DNA of 64,000 nucleotides from Cunninghamia lanceolata (taxonomy: Eukaryota > Streptophyta > Pinopsida > Cupressales > Cupressaceae). Of the stretch, positions 21,930 to 33,043 are shown one piece after another. The stretch lies in assembly GCA_027924645.1 (NCBI GenBank), contig BSBN01001017.1, forward strand, positions 11,868,501-11,932,500, written 5' to 3'. A program made the translations under genes and the position numbers. How positions within the stretch are numbered: position 1 is the stretch's first letter; every line of letters starts with the position of its first letter. The notes beneath the pieces were generated by a model, which did not search any database, was not told where the DNA came from, and saw nothing but the letters and a program-made list of their open reading frames with translations.

Positions 21930-24900
21930 TGTTGACGACTGTTTTGATGCAATCATAACAATAAGTTAAAATTCACATATAATGAACTGAAACTATACTT
22001 GAAAGATAAGAAGGAATCATTTGAGATTCAACTAATCCCAAGTCTACAATGGTTCGGTTGGTCAAGTTCAGTTGGTCAATGTGAAGCCGTAATGTTCAAG
22101 GGGCCTTACGTAGTTTAGGTTTGTTTGATGGCTTACTGGACTAAGAATATGCAAAAAGGTCATAGATTTCAACAAGTATTCTGTTCATTTGCATACAAGT
22201 GTTACTGTGCTGCAAGTTTCAGAGGGTTTTCTTGAATTTTTTTGCAGCTTTCTTCTTTATCTACTTATGAAAACTGTCTACTTATAGCTCTGTTATACCT
22301 GCTTCTTCAAATTTGAGACAATTTCCTTTAGATTTCTACGTTTTCAGCTAAATATTTCAGATGGGTTGGGAAAAGTTAGAAAGATCTAATCTATACCTCA
22401 TTAATCTACCGAAGGATCTAATTGTTTCTATTATGCACTATGTAAACACTACAGTAATTTGATCAAATCCACAGTAAAAACCTTAAATGTAAGTTCTGAG
22501 CATTTTCACAAACATACATTTAAAATTGCAAGCTCTCAAAGAAAATATTTCAAAATACAAAGAAGGGCAGGAGAACACTCAGAAGATAGATGCAGAACTC
22601 CAGATTCTATTGTATTAGAAACGAATAGTCATACATGATTTACAATGTAACAATGACTCTTAGTTTCATTGATCATACTACAGAGAACTTACAAGCTTTA
22701 CAGATACAGTAAGGCAGCCAGACATTCCACGCGCACCTTACTGCAGACAAACAGGTGACCGCCTTCTTCTACTTCTAAACTATGCTAAGCTAACTTGCTG
22801 TGTTTTCCTAGAATCCCTGTTGTAACCCCTAAAATCCCTGTTGTAAAGTATTACAGTGTAGAGAGGCAAAATATAAAGACATTCTGATTGTCCTCACTAC
22901 AGCAAAAAACCTAACTGAACCCCTGGTTCAAACCCCTGGTTACAACAATAAATGCAGGTGAACCGGCTCTCAAAAATATCTCTGAGCAGTGTCAAATCTG
23001 GGTGAAATATTGCCCCTTCTGAGAAGTTCCGGCAGCTGGGTAATAACTTCTGTTTGCCTGTTACAGTAATACCTTCAGCTGTAACCTTGTTCTTTACTTG
23101 AATGGCCTTGACTTTTCGCATTTCATCCTTATCTTCTTGCTCCTGAGATCGGATCTTCTGCCTCTATGAGGTCACTATGTTGACTTTCCAGCTGCTTCCC
23201 CAACTGCAAGCCTGCAAGACAAGACAAGCAATAAGTATTTCATTTATCACATAAACAGCATGAAATTAAAATAACCATTTAAACCTAGGTGACTGCGCAA
23301 GATTGTGGAAATCGGATCTAGAATACTCTCAAAACGCGTCCAAAATGCGCTCAGACTGTCCAAAATGCCACTGCGCCAAAAAAAACACTTTAAAATTCCA
23401 CCGCTTCATTTCCCGCCCATCGGCATGACTATCGCTATCGGCGTGTCAAAAAAAACATGTTGGCCGACATTCACTTCATCATCATGATATTCTGGAAATA
23501 TGATGCTCTCCCTCCTGAAGGTCCAGATGACGTCATCATGATATTTCGCTTCTGCATATTGGAGAAAAGAACAACATCATCATCATCATCATGTTGAAGA
23601 AGAATAGGAGGATATGAATATGATCATGCTGCCGAGGAAAGGAAAATGATGGTGACATCATCATGATATTCAGGCTTCATTGAAATGCTAAGGATGACGT
23701 CATCATCATGTTCAGTTAAGATTAGGGGATAATTGTGATATTGGGTCACCTAAGGAGCATGATTAGGATGATGAATGTAATATGACCCTTTTTGCGGCCA
23801 AGGCAACCCTCTCGAAAGATCAGGATGATCATGATCAGGATGATATTTGCTTTTGTCGAACTTAGAATAAGACGTCATCATCATATTCGGGAACTGGATC
23901 GTGCTTTGGAAAATATCCTACCGAAGGGAAAATGTGATGATGATGATCATCAGGATATTTGCAAAAGGTTGTATTTCTCGATAGGAGGACTTCACGAAAT
24001 GTCGGGTGAACAAACAAGATCATGATGATCTTGACAATATGACAGGATAAAAAATATGATGATGACCCACCTCATCGAATTATCATGATGATGTCATCAT
24101 CATATTTCATCTTCGGAGCACAAGGATGAGTTGAGGTCATCATGATATTTGCGCTAGGGTGATATTGTAAAATATGATCATGTTGTTGAGGAATGGAATA
24201 TCACCCTCTTCTTAAAAGACAGGGTGATCATCATGATATTTCGCTAACCGGAGATCAGGAGGATATGAACATGATGATCCTCTTTATTGAATTATGATGA
24301 TGATGTCTCCATCACTTAGCGAATTTCAGCGAATGACCCTCTTTGTGAAAGATCAGGATGATATGAAGTCGTCATCATCATATTCGGGAACTTCAGCAAA
24401 TATCATGATGATGACCCTCTGATAGGTTTATAACATGCGCATGCGAATATGCCAAAGGTGGATTTTCTAAGTCAGGGTGATCTGATAATATCATCATGAT
24501 ATTATAAGATCGGGCGATGCAAAAATATCATGATGATGCTCGCGATACAAAGACCGCTCGACGGGGAATCCACCGTGACTTAAGGTTGACGTCATCATGA
24601 TATTTGGACCTCAGGATATTATCGGGGGGGGCTTTTCAAATATGATGATGATGTCCTCATGTAACCAAAACTGAGTATATGACCCTCCTAAAAAATCATG
24701 ATGCTGATGATGCGCCTAAGGCCATTTGACGGGTAAAGGGCACTACCACCTAAGATTGACGTCTGGATATTGCAACTGCATGATTTTTATCAGGTGATAG
24801 ACCAAGATCATGATGACCTTGACAACATGACTTAGGATATAAAAATATGATGATCCTCCTGCGAATATCAGGTTTGACCAAGACTTTGACCGTGCATAAC

Positions 24901-25184
24901 TTTCACATATGGACGAATTTTCAAGTGAAGTAAAAGGCAAACCTGCATGGAATTTCAAGCTCTTTCTAAATATGAGGTCACAAAAACAAAATATGAACTT
25001 TGACAAACTGACCTCATGATGATGACCTACTTCATCCAATATCATGATGATGATGCACCTGACCTTCATTTTTACCAAACCGCCAGAAAGCAGAAAAACA
25101 CAAGCAGAAGCAAAAAGCAAAACATCAGTAGGGGTCCCCATTTTGCTAAGGAGCATAATGGGGCGTGTTGTGAACATCACAACA
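21930..25184 (-). repeat. 3' LTR of the OTA element (3,255 bp)
   Basis: It pairs with 33,044-36,316. A 1.6-kb stretch (23,470-25,060) is packed with ATCATGAT, CATCATCAT, GATGATGAT and TGACGTCATC motifs. Two E2F-like sequences lie at 23,373-23,381 (GCGCCAAAA) and 23,409-23,417 (TTTCCCGCC). Confidence 0.93.
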
Positions 25185-26190
25185 ACTAGCAACCAAAACA
25201 AAACAATTAAATTTAGAGTGTTCAAGGAAACTAGATGAAATGAACTCATAACTTCCAACTATCTTTCCTGCAAATTACTATTCAGCTTGAGACTCAAAGT
25301 ATTCAATAAAGATGCATGAACTTCCATTTTCAGTTTAGTTGTGTGCATGTGATTAATTATCCTCATCTTGGAGATTGGTTGAACAAACCAGTGACTGACA
25401 TTAGCCTACGTAGGTGAGGATATTCCCTCATAGCCGACCGGATAGAGCCTTGCTGCCAGCGAGCGTCTATAACCCCGACAAGGTTATCGTTACAATTCTC
25501 CTAAGTAGAGCCCCACTGCCAGCGAGCGTCCATAGCCCCGGTAGAGTTACTTAGATGGCTTAATCTGGATTTTCAGTATAATCTGCTTTATTCACTTATT
25601 TATTTATTTTTTTGTTTTCCAATTTTGAAAGATTTCATAAGATATAGCAATTTGTAACTTCATGATGCAAGGAGTGGGCACTTGCTGAAATTAAGCTGAG
25701 AATTGTAATGGTAGCAAGGGTGACCTCTGATTTTTCACCTAATATCTACACTGGTATGTTCAACAAACCCAAGGATTTTAGGTGTGTCATCGTGAGAAAC
25801 CTACTTCGAATTCTCAATCACATTTATTGAATACAAAACTTCAGAAGATGAACAACTCTCTACATTCATGACAGTGACAGGTTATGTGTAAATTACAAAT
25901 GGTTAACCTGAATATCCTAAATTATATATTGTTTTGAATGGTTGCTAGTTCTGCTCCTTAATACTCTACAGTAAAATAAAGATCCCTGCTGAGGAGACAG
26001 CAAACAAACCAAACAAACAGGCTGTACAACACAACAAAAGAAAAACTGTACAAACAGAAAGAAACAAAAGCAAAAACAAACAGAAGACAAACTATACAAA
26101 CAGCCAGCCCAAAAGAAAATAGCAAAAGAAGAACCGCACATTATCTACAACACTTTACATTAAGAAAAAGGGACTGCCCCTCTTTTTACC
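25185..26190 (-). other. Non-coding 3' internal region of the OTA element
   Basis: No coding sequence is supported between the integrase stop and the 3' LTR. A GC-richer segment at 25,443-25,553 repeats a 48-bp motif twice with a 63-bp period. I do not see a convincing polypurine tract immediately next to the LTR. A purine-rich stretch in element sense lies about 75 bp away, near 25,255-25,270. Confidence 0.6.
25443..25553. repeat. Two structured-looking GC-rich repeats in the OTA 3' region
   Basis: Two units share TAGAGCC, CTGCCAGCGAGCGTC, ATA/CATA and CCCCG in order, starting at 25,443 and 25,506. Unit one also contains CCTTG and CAAGG that could pair. They stand out in an AT-rich surrounding. 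Confidence 0.6.
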
Positions 26191-27120
26191 TCAAGCCTGG
26201 AAGTAGTGTTTCAAATGCTGGCCATTAACTAGTAATGGCACATCTTCTCCAGTCAAGGTCTTAAGTCTAAAGGTGTTATCTCCTATTATTTCTGAGACTT
26301 GTAATGGACCCAACCATAATTTATCAAATTTTCCATGGCTTCCTTTCTTTTCATGTGCTTTGTCCCAGCACAACACTAAGTCTGATATCCTAAATGTTTT
26401 GACTCTTGCCCTTTTGTCAAACCACCTCTTAACAACTGCTTGGTGTTTGGCAAACTTCTCGAGGGCTTGACCTCTTTTCTCCTCTAGTTGTAACATTTGC
26501 ACTATTCTGGTTTCCCTATGGTTATCAAAGCCTAGATATTCATTGGCAAACTTCCAGGTTGGTATTCTCAGATTAACCGGAAGTATGGGATCAGTCCCAT
26601 AAACTAAGTGATAAGGTGTGCTACCTAAAGCTGTTTTAAACTTGGTCCTGTCTACCCATAATGCATATCTTAATAGGATATTCCACTCTCTAGGACTTTT
26701 GGCAATTAACCTCTTGATGATGTCTAATAAAATTTTGTTTGTTGATTCAGCCAGTCCATTACCTTGAGGGTAATAATTCGAAGAAAACCTTAGAATGATC
26801 CCATATTCAAATGCCCATTTAGAAAATTTTAAAGAAGAGAAAGCAGGGCCGTTATCACATACCAATGAATAGGGTGTTCCAAACCTGGTGATAATGTTTT
26901 CTTCAAGGAACTTGATAACTACCTCAGTTGTGGAAAATTTGCAGCAGGTGGCCTCAGTCCACCTTGTACAATAGTCTGTTACCGTCAATATAAATTTGTG
27001 TCCTGTAGAAGATGGGGGATTGATGACTCCGATAAAATCCAAGCCCCATTGTGCAAACGGTCTGGACTCGATCACAGGCTGCAGTGGATTGGCCAGATTT
27101 CTTCCTTTGTCTGCTGCAGT
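26191..27120 (-). pseudogene. Integrase of the OTA element
   Basis: An open stretch of 294 codons (27,075 to 26,191) contains WGLDFIG, LVCDNGPAF and GLAESTNK. The acidic residues at 13, 74 and 110 give the D, D35E spacing of retroviral-type integrase. The HHCC zinc region (LTELHDKYGTGH ... CHTC) lies just upstream in the neighbouring open stretch. The two are separated by one TAG at 27,121-27,123 where glutamine is expected after CHTC. The C-terminal part is long, with no chromodomain. It would insert element cDNA in the nucleus, but the upstream stop cuts off its supply from the polyprotein. Confidence 0.85.
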
Positions 27121-28149
27121 CTAACAGGTGTGGCAACTTCTGATGTGACTCTTAGTATCTTTGAATATAATGGGCCAGTAATAGCCTGCTCTCAGTATTT
27201 TGTGTGTTGTAGCTAAATGGGAACCATGGCCGGTTCCGTACTTGTCGTGTAGTTCTGTCAACACTTTATCAGCTTCAGTTCTGTTTATGCATCTCAGATA
27301 AATTCCATCATGGTTCTTCCTGAATAGAAGACCTCCTTGCACCATATAATGCTGTGCCTTAATCTTCAAAGCTCTCCTCTGAGAAGCCTTCATCTTGCTT
27401 GGGTACTTTCCAGCTATCAGGAAGGTGCTTAAATCATCGTACCAGCCTGATGCGTCCTGGGAATTCAATACATATTGCTGTTTTATCAGATTTGGATCCA
27501 TGTTTGCTATTGTCTGCACCAGCACCTGCCCTCTGACCAGCTTTGCGAGAATGATCTCCATGTCAAATTCTTGCAGTGTGGTGATCCATTTGGCTCTTTT
27601 TTCTCCAGGCTCGTTTTGCATCAGCAACATTTTTACTGCTGCGTCTGGTACTATGGCTTTAATCTGGCTGCGCAGAATGTAGTGTCTGAATTTTTTCACA
27701 GCCTTCACTAATGCGAATGCCTGTCTTTCGATATCTAGATATCTCAGCTGTGCATCCTTCAGAGGCGCACTCATAAATGCTATGGGCCTCTCTTCATTAT
27801 TTTCACCTTTCTGTGTCAAGGTAGCAGCGACAGAATGAGAAGATGCAAAGGAGTAGATGTAAAACGGGCTTGTATAGTCTGGACTTGCCAATACAGGGGC
27901 ATTAGAAATTGCCTCCTTGATATCTTCAAATGCGGCTTTGGCCACTAGCATCCATTCCATCTTTGCATCTTTCTTTAACATGGCATTCAACGGCTGCACA
28001 ATCTCTGCAAAACCTGTTATAAACTTCCGAACAAAGTTAATTTTATCAAAAAATGATTTCAATTCTTTCCTACTGTTTGGTATTTGCAAATTTTTTATGG
28101 ATTCTATTCTATCCGGATCAATTGAAATTCTATTTTCAGAAATGACATG
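27121..28149 (-). pseudogene. RT end and classical RNase H of the OTA element, catalytic Asp missing
   Basis: This frame continues RT (KNLQIPNSRKEL) and the connection (FYIYSFASSHS). It then reads YLDIERQAFALV and AIVPDAAVK. In the usual Gypsy RNase H the first motif carries an Asp (LDAS) and the third is TDH. Here the first is YSFAS and the third VPDA, so the active site looks lost while the fold is retained. A one-base deletion near 28,150 puts it out of frame with the upstream pol. The HHCC integrase zinc region is at its C-terminus. Confidence 0.8.
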
Positions 28150-31100
28150 GCCTATAATTTACCTTCAGTTACGCCAAATATACATTTCTTAGGATTAAGG
28201 GAAATCCCATACCTTTCACATCGCTGGAGTACTTTTTTGAGGTCCTCAGCGTGGGTGGATGCATCCTGGGAATACACAGTTAAATCATCCATATATACAA
28301 CAATACATTTACCTGATAATCCACAAAAAGCAACGTCCATGGCCCTCTGAAAAGTGGCACCTGCATTAATTAGACCAAAAGGCATTCTTCTATACGCATA
28401 ATTTCCCCATTTGCAAGTGAAGGTGATTTTTAGTCTATCTTCTCTGTCAATTAAGACCTGGTTATAACCTGAAAAACCATCTAAAAAAGACATCATCTTT
28501 GCGCCATTTACTGCTTGCAGTACTTCGTCTATTGGGGGCAAAGGATAATTATCCTTTTCAGAAGCCTTGTTCAAATTTCTAAAATCTACGCACAACCTGA
28601 TGTCTCCGTTTTTCTTCCTCACTGGTACTAAGTTAGCTACCCAGACAGAATGTCTGACTGGGAAAATTATTCCAGCAGACAGTAATTTTTTAACTTCCTC
28701 AAAGATTAAAGGCTCTAGAATGGCGTTTACAGGCCTCTGTTTCTGCCTAAATGGTTTGACTTCTTTTCTTAAAGGTATTACGTGAGTTATGATGGACTCA
28801 TCAAATGTTTTCAAGTCTTCATAAGTCCATGCTATGACATGTTTATATTCTTCCAGAACGTCCATAACCTCTTTTCTGATTTTCTCAGAGCAAGCTTTCC
28901 CAATTAGTACATTTTGTGGATTTAGCTCAGTCCCTAAGTTATGTAAATCACACTTACCCCCTTCTGTTTTGGGTAAGTCCTTCTGTCTTATTATTCCGTC
29001 GAAGTCAAAGATGTGTTCTAATTCAATTACTCCTTTTGGTAAGAAGTTGCTCTTTAAGTTGATCATATCTTCTTCGTCCCATGTTACTTCAGGCCTTTCT
29101 TGTTCATCAATAATTTGGGCCTCAAATGCCTCATTACAAGTCAGAAAATTAATAATTTGCTGATCCTCTCCAAATACCTGAAAGTGTGTAACGTTGTCTG
29201 GTATACTGGGCACGTTAACTAGCTCAACAGCAAATCGTCTTAGTCCTGACAGTGCCAATGGTTCTAATGTACTAGCAGCAACTGCTAACGCATCTGGCCT
29301 GTGGTTCAGCTCTCTAGGAATGTGCTCTATGTTAAAAGCATCAAACGAATCCATTAAACTCCAAACTCTATGTCTGTAACTAATCATTTTCTTATAATTG
29401 CAGGCATATAGTTTCCTCACTTGTCTGACTACTAGTTCAGAGTCTGAAAATACTCTGACGGTTTTTACCCCTTTCCTGATGGCCATGACAAGTCCTAAAA
29501 TTAGGGCCTCATATTCAGCAATATTGTTAGTGCAGGAAAATTGTAATCTATATGCTGCCAAATGTGATTTACCTTGAGGATTTATGAGTTCAATACCCGC
29601 ACCTGCGCCCTGTTTTGATTTGGACCCATCACATTTTAACATCCACATGCCATCTTTACTTTTTTGATCTTTTACCTTGGCATACTTTGTCCCTTTTATT
29701 GCCTGTGGGATGTTGTCTTGTTTATTCGTGGGTTTTTCCGTTTGGTTATCTTGCATATGTGTGTTTGTAGTTTGCAACTCAGAAAGATAACTACCCTCGT
29801 CCTCTATTTCTTTCCCTAAATCTGGAATCAAAGCATCTATATTATCCTGAACATATCTCTGTGTCGGATTAGGATTCTCATTTTTCTCTTGTGATTCTAC
29901 CCTCCCTATGCACTTTTTGTATTCATATTCAATGATGTCTTTGCATATTTCACAATTCTCCTCATAATGTTGCCTATCATGGACTCTACACCTATTTTTA
30001 TATAACTTACATTGGACTGGGAGATTGTGCGTAACGCACTCTTCCACCTCTTGTCTAATGGCATGACCAAATTTGTCTATTGCATTGTTTTCCTCATCTG
30101 AAGAATTTCTGTCAGACTCAATGAATAGTGCCGTTCTATTGCTGACACACTTCTTTCTAATGTTTAACATCATAATCTCTTCAATCTGCATCCCATTGTT
30201 GGTAATTCTATAGACACCTGGTTCAACAGTAGCATATAATATTTCATTAGTTCGATTATACTCTGTTATCATATGTTTCATTCTGGGTTTTGCCCCTATT
30301 CTGATCTGGTTAGGGATGCCTCTCCATGGTAACCACATGTGTGAAAAGTCAGTAGCCATATATCCGTTTAATGTCTTGGACCAATCCCTACTTAGCAACA
30401 TTCCATAATTTACGGGTATATCCACTACTTGAATGTCAATGATTTGGCTTACCCTAGGGTCTGAAGCTAACTGCACTTGTATGTTCATGAGTTCTCCTAT
30501 CACGCTAACCTCGGTCTTATCTAATTGCGTGACAACCTTGGCAGATTTGGTGGGAGTCAGCCCGAGAGTTTTACATATTCCTAAGGGCATTACGTTGGCT
30601 GAAGCACCAGAATCTACCATGCAATTGTGTATATTCTTCCCACACAACCTAACAGTTAACAAGAAAGGTTGAGTATCCCTCTTATCCACATGTATTACCA
30701 CATTTGTATTGGAAGGCTGCTCAACTTTCTTACCTTTCTCCCTAGGTGGTGAATCACTATTAGGAACAGTTATATCAGCAGACACCTTGTTTGTTATGGA
30801 TGTATCCAGGGATTTTAAAAAAGCATTTCTGATCCCTGGGGTCTTCAATAATTCATTTAAAGGTATACTGACCTTAATTTTCTTTATTTCCTCTGATAAG
30901 TAATTCATTAGTCTTGTTGTCTCCATTGCTTCTGTCTTACTTGTTTGATCCTTTTGCACTGTTGTTTCATTATTTGTGTGCTGACTAGCTTTAAGTATGG
31001 CAGGATTGTTGCTAGCATTCTGATCTGGGGGTGTATTGATGTTATTCGGGGGAGTGGAAGTGGTGAAAGGTCCTCCCGGCCTAGGGTTGTTCCTCAAATT

Positions 31101-31739
31101 GTAGGTGTGGCTTTTATTTGTCTGTTGAAAGGCCTGCACCTCTTCTGTTTCATTTAATATCTCATTTTCAGATTCAAAAGGAAACTGAAAAGCATTTAAC
31201 ACAAAGGCTGATTCGGGATAAAGACTTTCACAACAGTACGGTTCATCCCCTAGCAATTCATCCTCTTTCTCTTCTGTAGTTGCAAAGGTAAACGTTTCTA
31301 AGACTAATGCTGTGTCATATTCTGAGGGTACTACCTCATTACCCTTAGGAATGAGAAATTCAGAGGTAGGAGGCTGTACATCTACGTTGAAAATACTAGC
31401 TGCCAAGTGGAACTGTGGACAGTCATGCTCAGCATGGGCATTGGTATTGTGAAATCTGCACCAATTTTTAGGTGCTGTACTAGCCATTTGTATGCTAGTT
31501 GTTTGTTTTGCACCATGATTATCTGTATTCTCAAAAGGAGAAGCCAGAGTACTGTTGTTGGGCCCAGTGTTCCATGTCTTGGGTGGCCTAGGTTGATTCT
31601 GATTTTTGTTATTATTGCCCCAGGTCCTATTATCTATCACTGGCCCCCTATTTTGCATTGGTTGCCCCTGACTAGGACCTTGATGCTGATTGTAGCTTTG
31701 GTTCTGATTGTACTGCTGATTTTGGTTGAGACTATAATT
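28150..31739 (-). pseudogene. Nucleocapsid, protease, archaeal-type RNase H and RT of the OTA element
   Basis: The 1,168-codon open stretch (31,658 to 28,152) holds, by residue: a nucleocapsid-like CRFHNTNAHAEHDC at 67-80; protease MVDSGASANV near 347-356; a Cys/His cluster at 541-583; an RNase H at 668-798; and RT from about 940 with RLCVDFRNLN, FLDGFSGYNQ and YMDD at 1122-1125. The RNase H has D677 (CDGSK), E715 (IAEYEAL), D739 (FSDSE) and D789 (RPDAL), a full tetrad. The frame is the same as gag, separated by one TAG. It ends in a one-base frameshift just after RT motif FGVTEGK. Confidence 0.9.
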
Positions 31740-32972
31740 CTAATTTTGGCCTTGGTTGTGATTTTGATGTGGATTGTAGTTTTGGTTGCTTCTTCCATAG
31801 AGGTTCTCATTTCTTAGCTGTGTCACTTCGGTTGTTAATCTTTTCAAATGTGCAGTAATCTCTTTGATTTCTTCCCTATCCTCTTGTGCTTTAGCCACAG
31901 TTACATCCCTAGGAAGTTGGAAGAAAGGCTGACCGTTATTTTGACTGTTATTGGAAGTACTAGCCGTGTAAGGAGTTATAGCCTTGATTGGAGTAGGATT
32001 ATACACAGGTGTGTAAGAAGGAACCGGATTTACTAGTGGAGCATGCTGTACAGGGACTCCATTCCATGGGTGTGCTTGATTCTGCACCCCAAAATTTCCT
32101 CCATTGACAAATGGACTATAAGTTGTATGTCTCATTTCTTGGTTCACTGAGGCTGCCTCTTTATAGGATCTGGATATTGAATCTATGTCAGGTTTTCTTT
32201 TGACGAACATGGCAGTTAAAGGATCCAAGGCAGCATAGTACATAGCCAACAAGGGAGCATCATCTATGGTATAAGGGGCTACTAGCCTAGAATAGGCCTT
32301 TTGAAATCTGTCATTGAAATTATCAATTAGCTCTCCCTCACCTCGTTTTAAAGCAGCCAATTTATGATACAAAGCACAAGGGTCAATGGGTCCCCTAAAT
32401 CTTAACAGAAATGCTTCTTCCATAAGTGCCCAGGAAGAAATGTAACCATTGGGTAAGTTTACGTACCAGCTAGAAGCCTGCTCATTAAAGGTGTAAGGAA
32501 ACAATCTACACACAACATCCTCGTGCTCTAACATAGCCCTAAAACATGCTTCCTTAAATATTCTAATATGATCTTCTGGGTCCTGATGCAACTGGTATTT
32601 GGGACATATCTTTTCCAGATTTTTTGGCATGTCATGATAATCATTGAAGAATATGGGAGAATTGACATCGAAATAAGCCATTGTAGGTGGTTGAGCTTGA
32701 CTTGAACTTGCAGAAATACCTAGATTGATTGGTGGATTAGGATTTAGAGGAGGATTGAGACCTCCAGGAGTGCCTGAGCCAAGATTTAAAGATCTGAACA
32801 GTGATCTGTCAGGACTCACAATACTACGGATGTTAAAAGGTGACCCAGGAGGTGTTCCAGATGAACTTCCTGCTTGCGATATTTTTGGATTCCAAATTAA
32901 AGGGCTTTTACTTCGCCTTGTATCAGGTAGTTGCACAAATATATCTCCTGAACTGGACCTAGACCTAGTCAC
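31740..32972 (-). pseudogene. gag of the OTA element
   Basis: A 410-codon open stretch begins at an ATG about 70 bases after the 5' LTR. It holds a capsid domain (PEDHIRIFKEACFRAM, NEQASSWYVNLP, LLRFRGPIDPCALYHKL) of the retrotransposon-gag type, then a Pro/Asn/Gln-rich tail. A TAG at 31,740-31,742 stops it in the Asn/Gln-rich linker. Because the zinc-knuckle-like motif lies after this stop in the same frame, the stop is more likely a decayed glutamine codon than the natural gag end. Confidence 0.85.
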
Positions 32973-33024
32973 TCTATTACTGTCGTTAGCCAGTTTGAAA
33001 TGAAGCCTAACTCAGGAAGGCCCT

Positions 33025-33037
33025 CCTTCTAGCGCCA
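33025..33037 (-). other. Putative primer-binding site of the OTA element
   Basis: In element sense the sequence starting TGGCGCTAGAAGG lies six bases after the 5' LTR end. A TGGCGC start is common in OTA elements, which use tRNAs other than initiator Met. The exact tRNA is not assigned. Confidence 0.6.
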
Positions 33038-33043
33038 GAAAAC

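Noticed and set aside
23792..24025. Possible CRISPR-like or simple microsatellite array of ATCATGAT
   Set aside because: Spacing is irregular, motifs vary, and the sequence is inside paired LTRs of a plant retrotransposon. No repeat-spacer structure exists.
24743..25258. 171-codon minus-strand ORF in the LTR (and 35,875-36,312)
   Set aside because: It lies in the LTR motif array, differs in length between the two LTRs, and shows no domain. Probably fortuitous.
25441..25553. Possible tRNA or structured ncRNA gene because of the GC-rich segment
   Set aside because: No cloverleaf, no A and B box arrangement and no CCA-type end could be laid out; treated as a repeat only.
31407..31817. 136-codon plus-strand ORF opposite the gag/pol boundary of the OTA element
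   Set aside because: It is a hydrophobic shadow of the Asn/Gln-rich minus-strand coding sequence.
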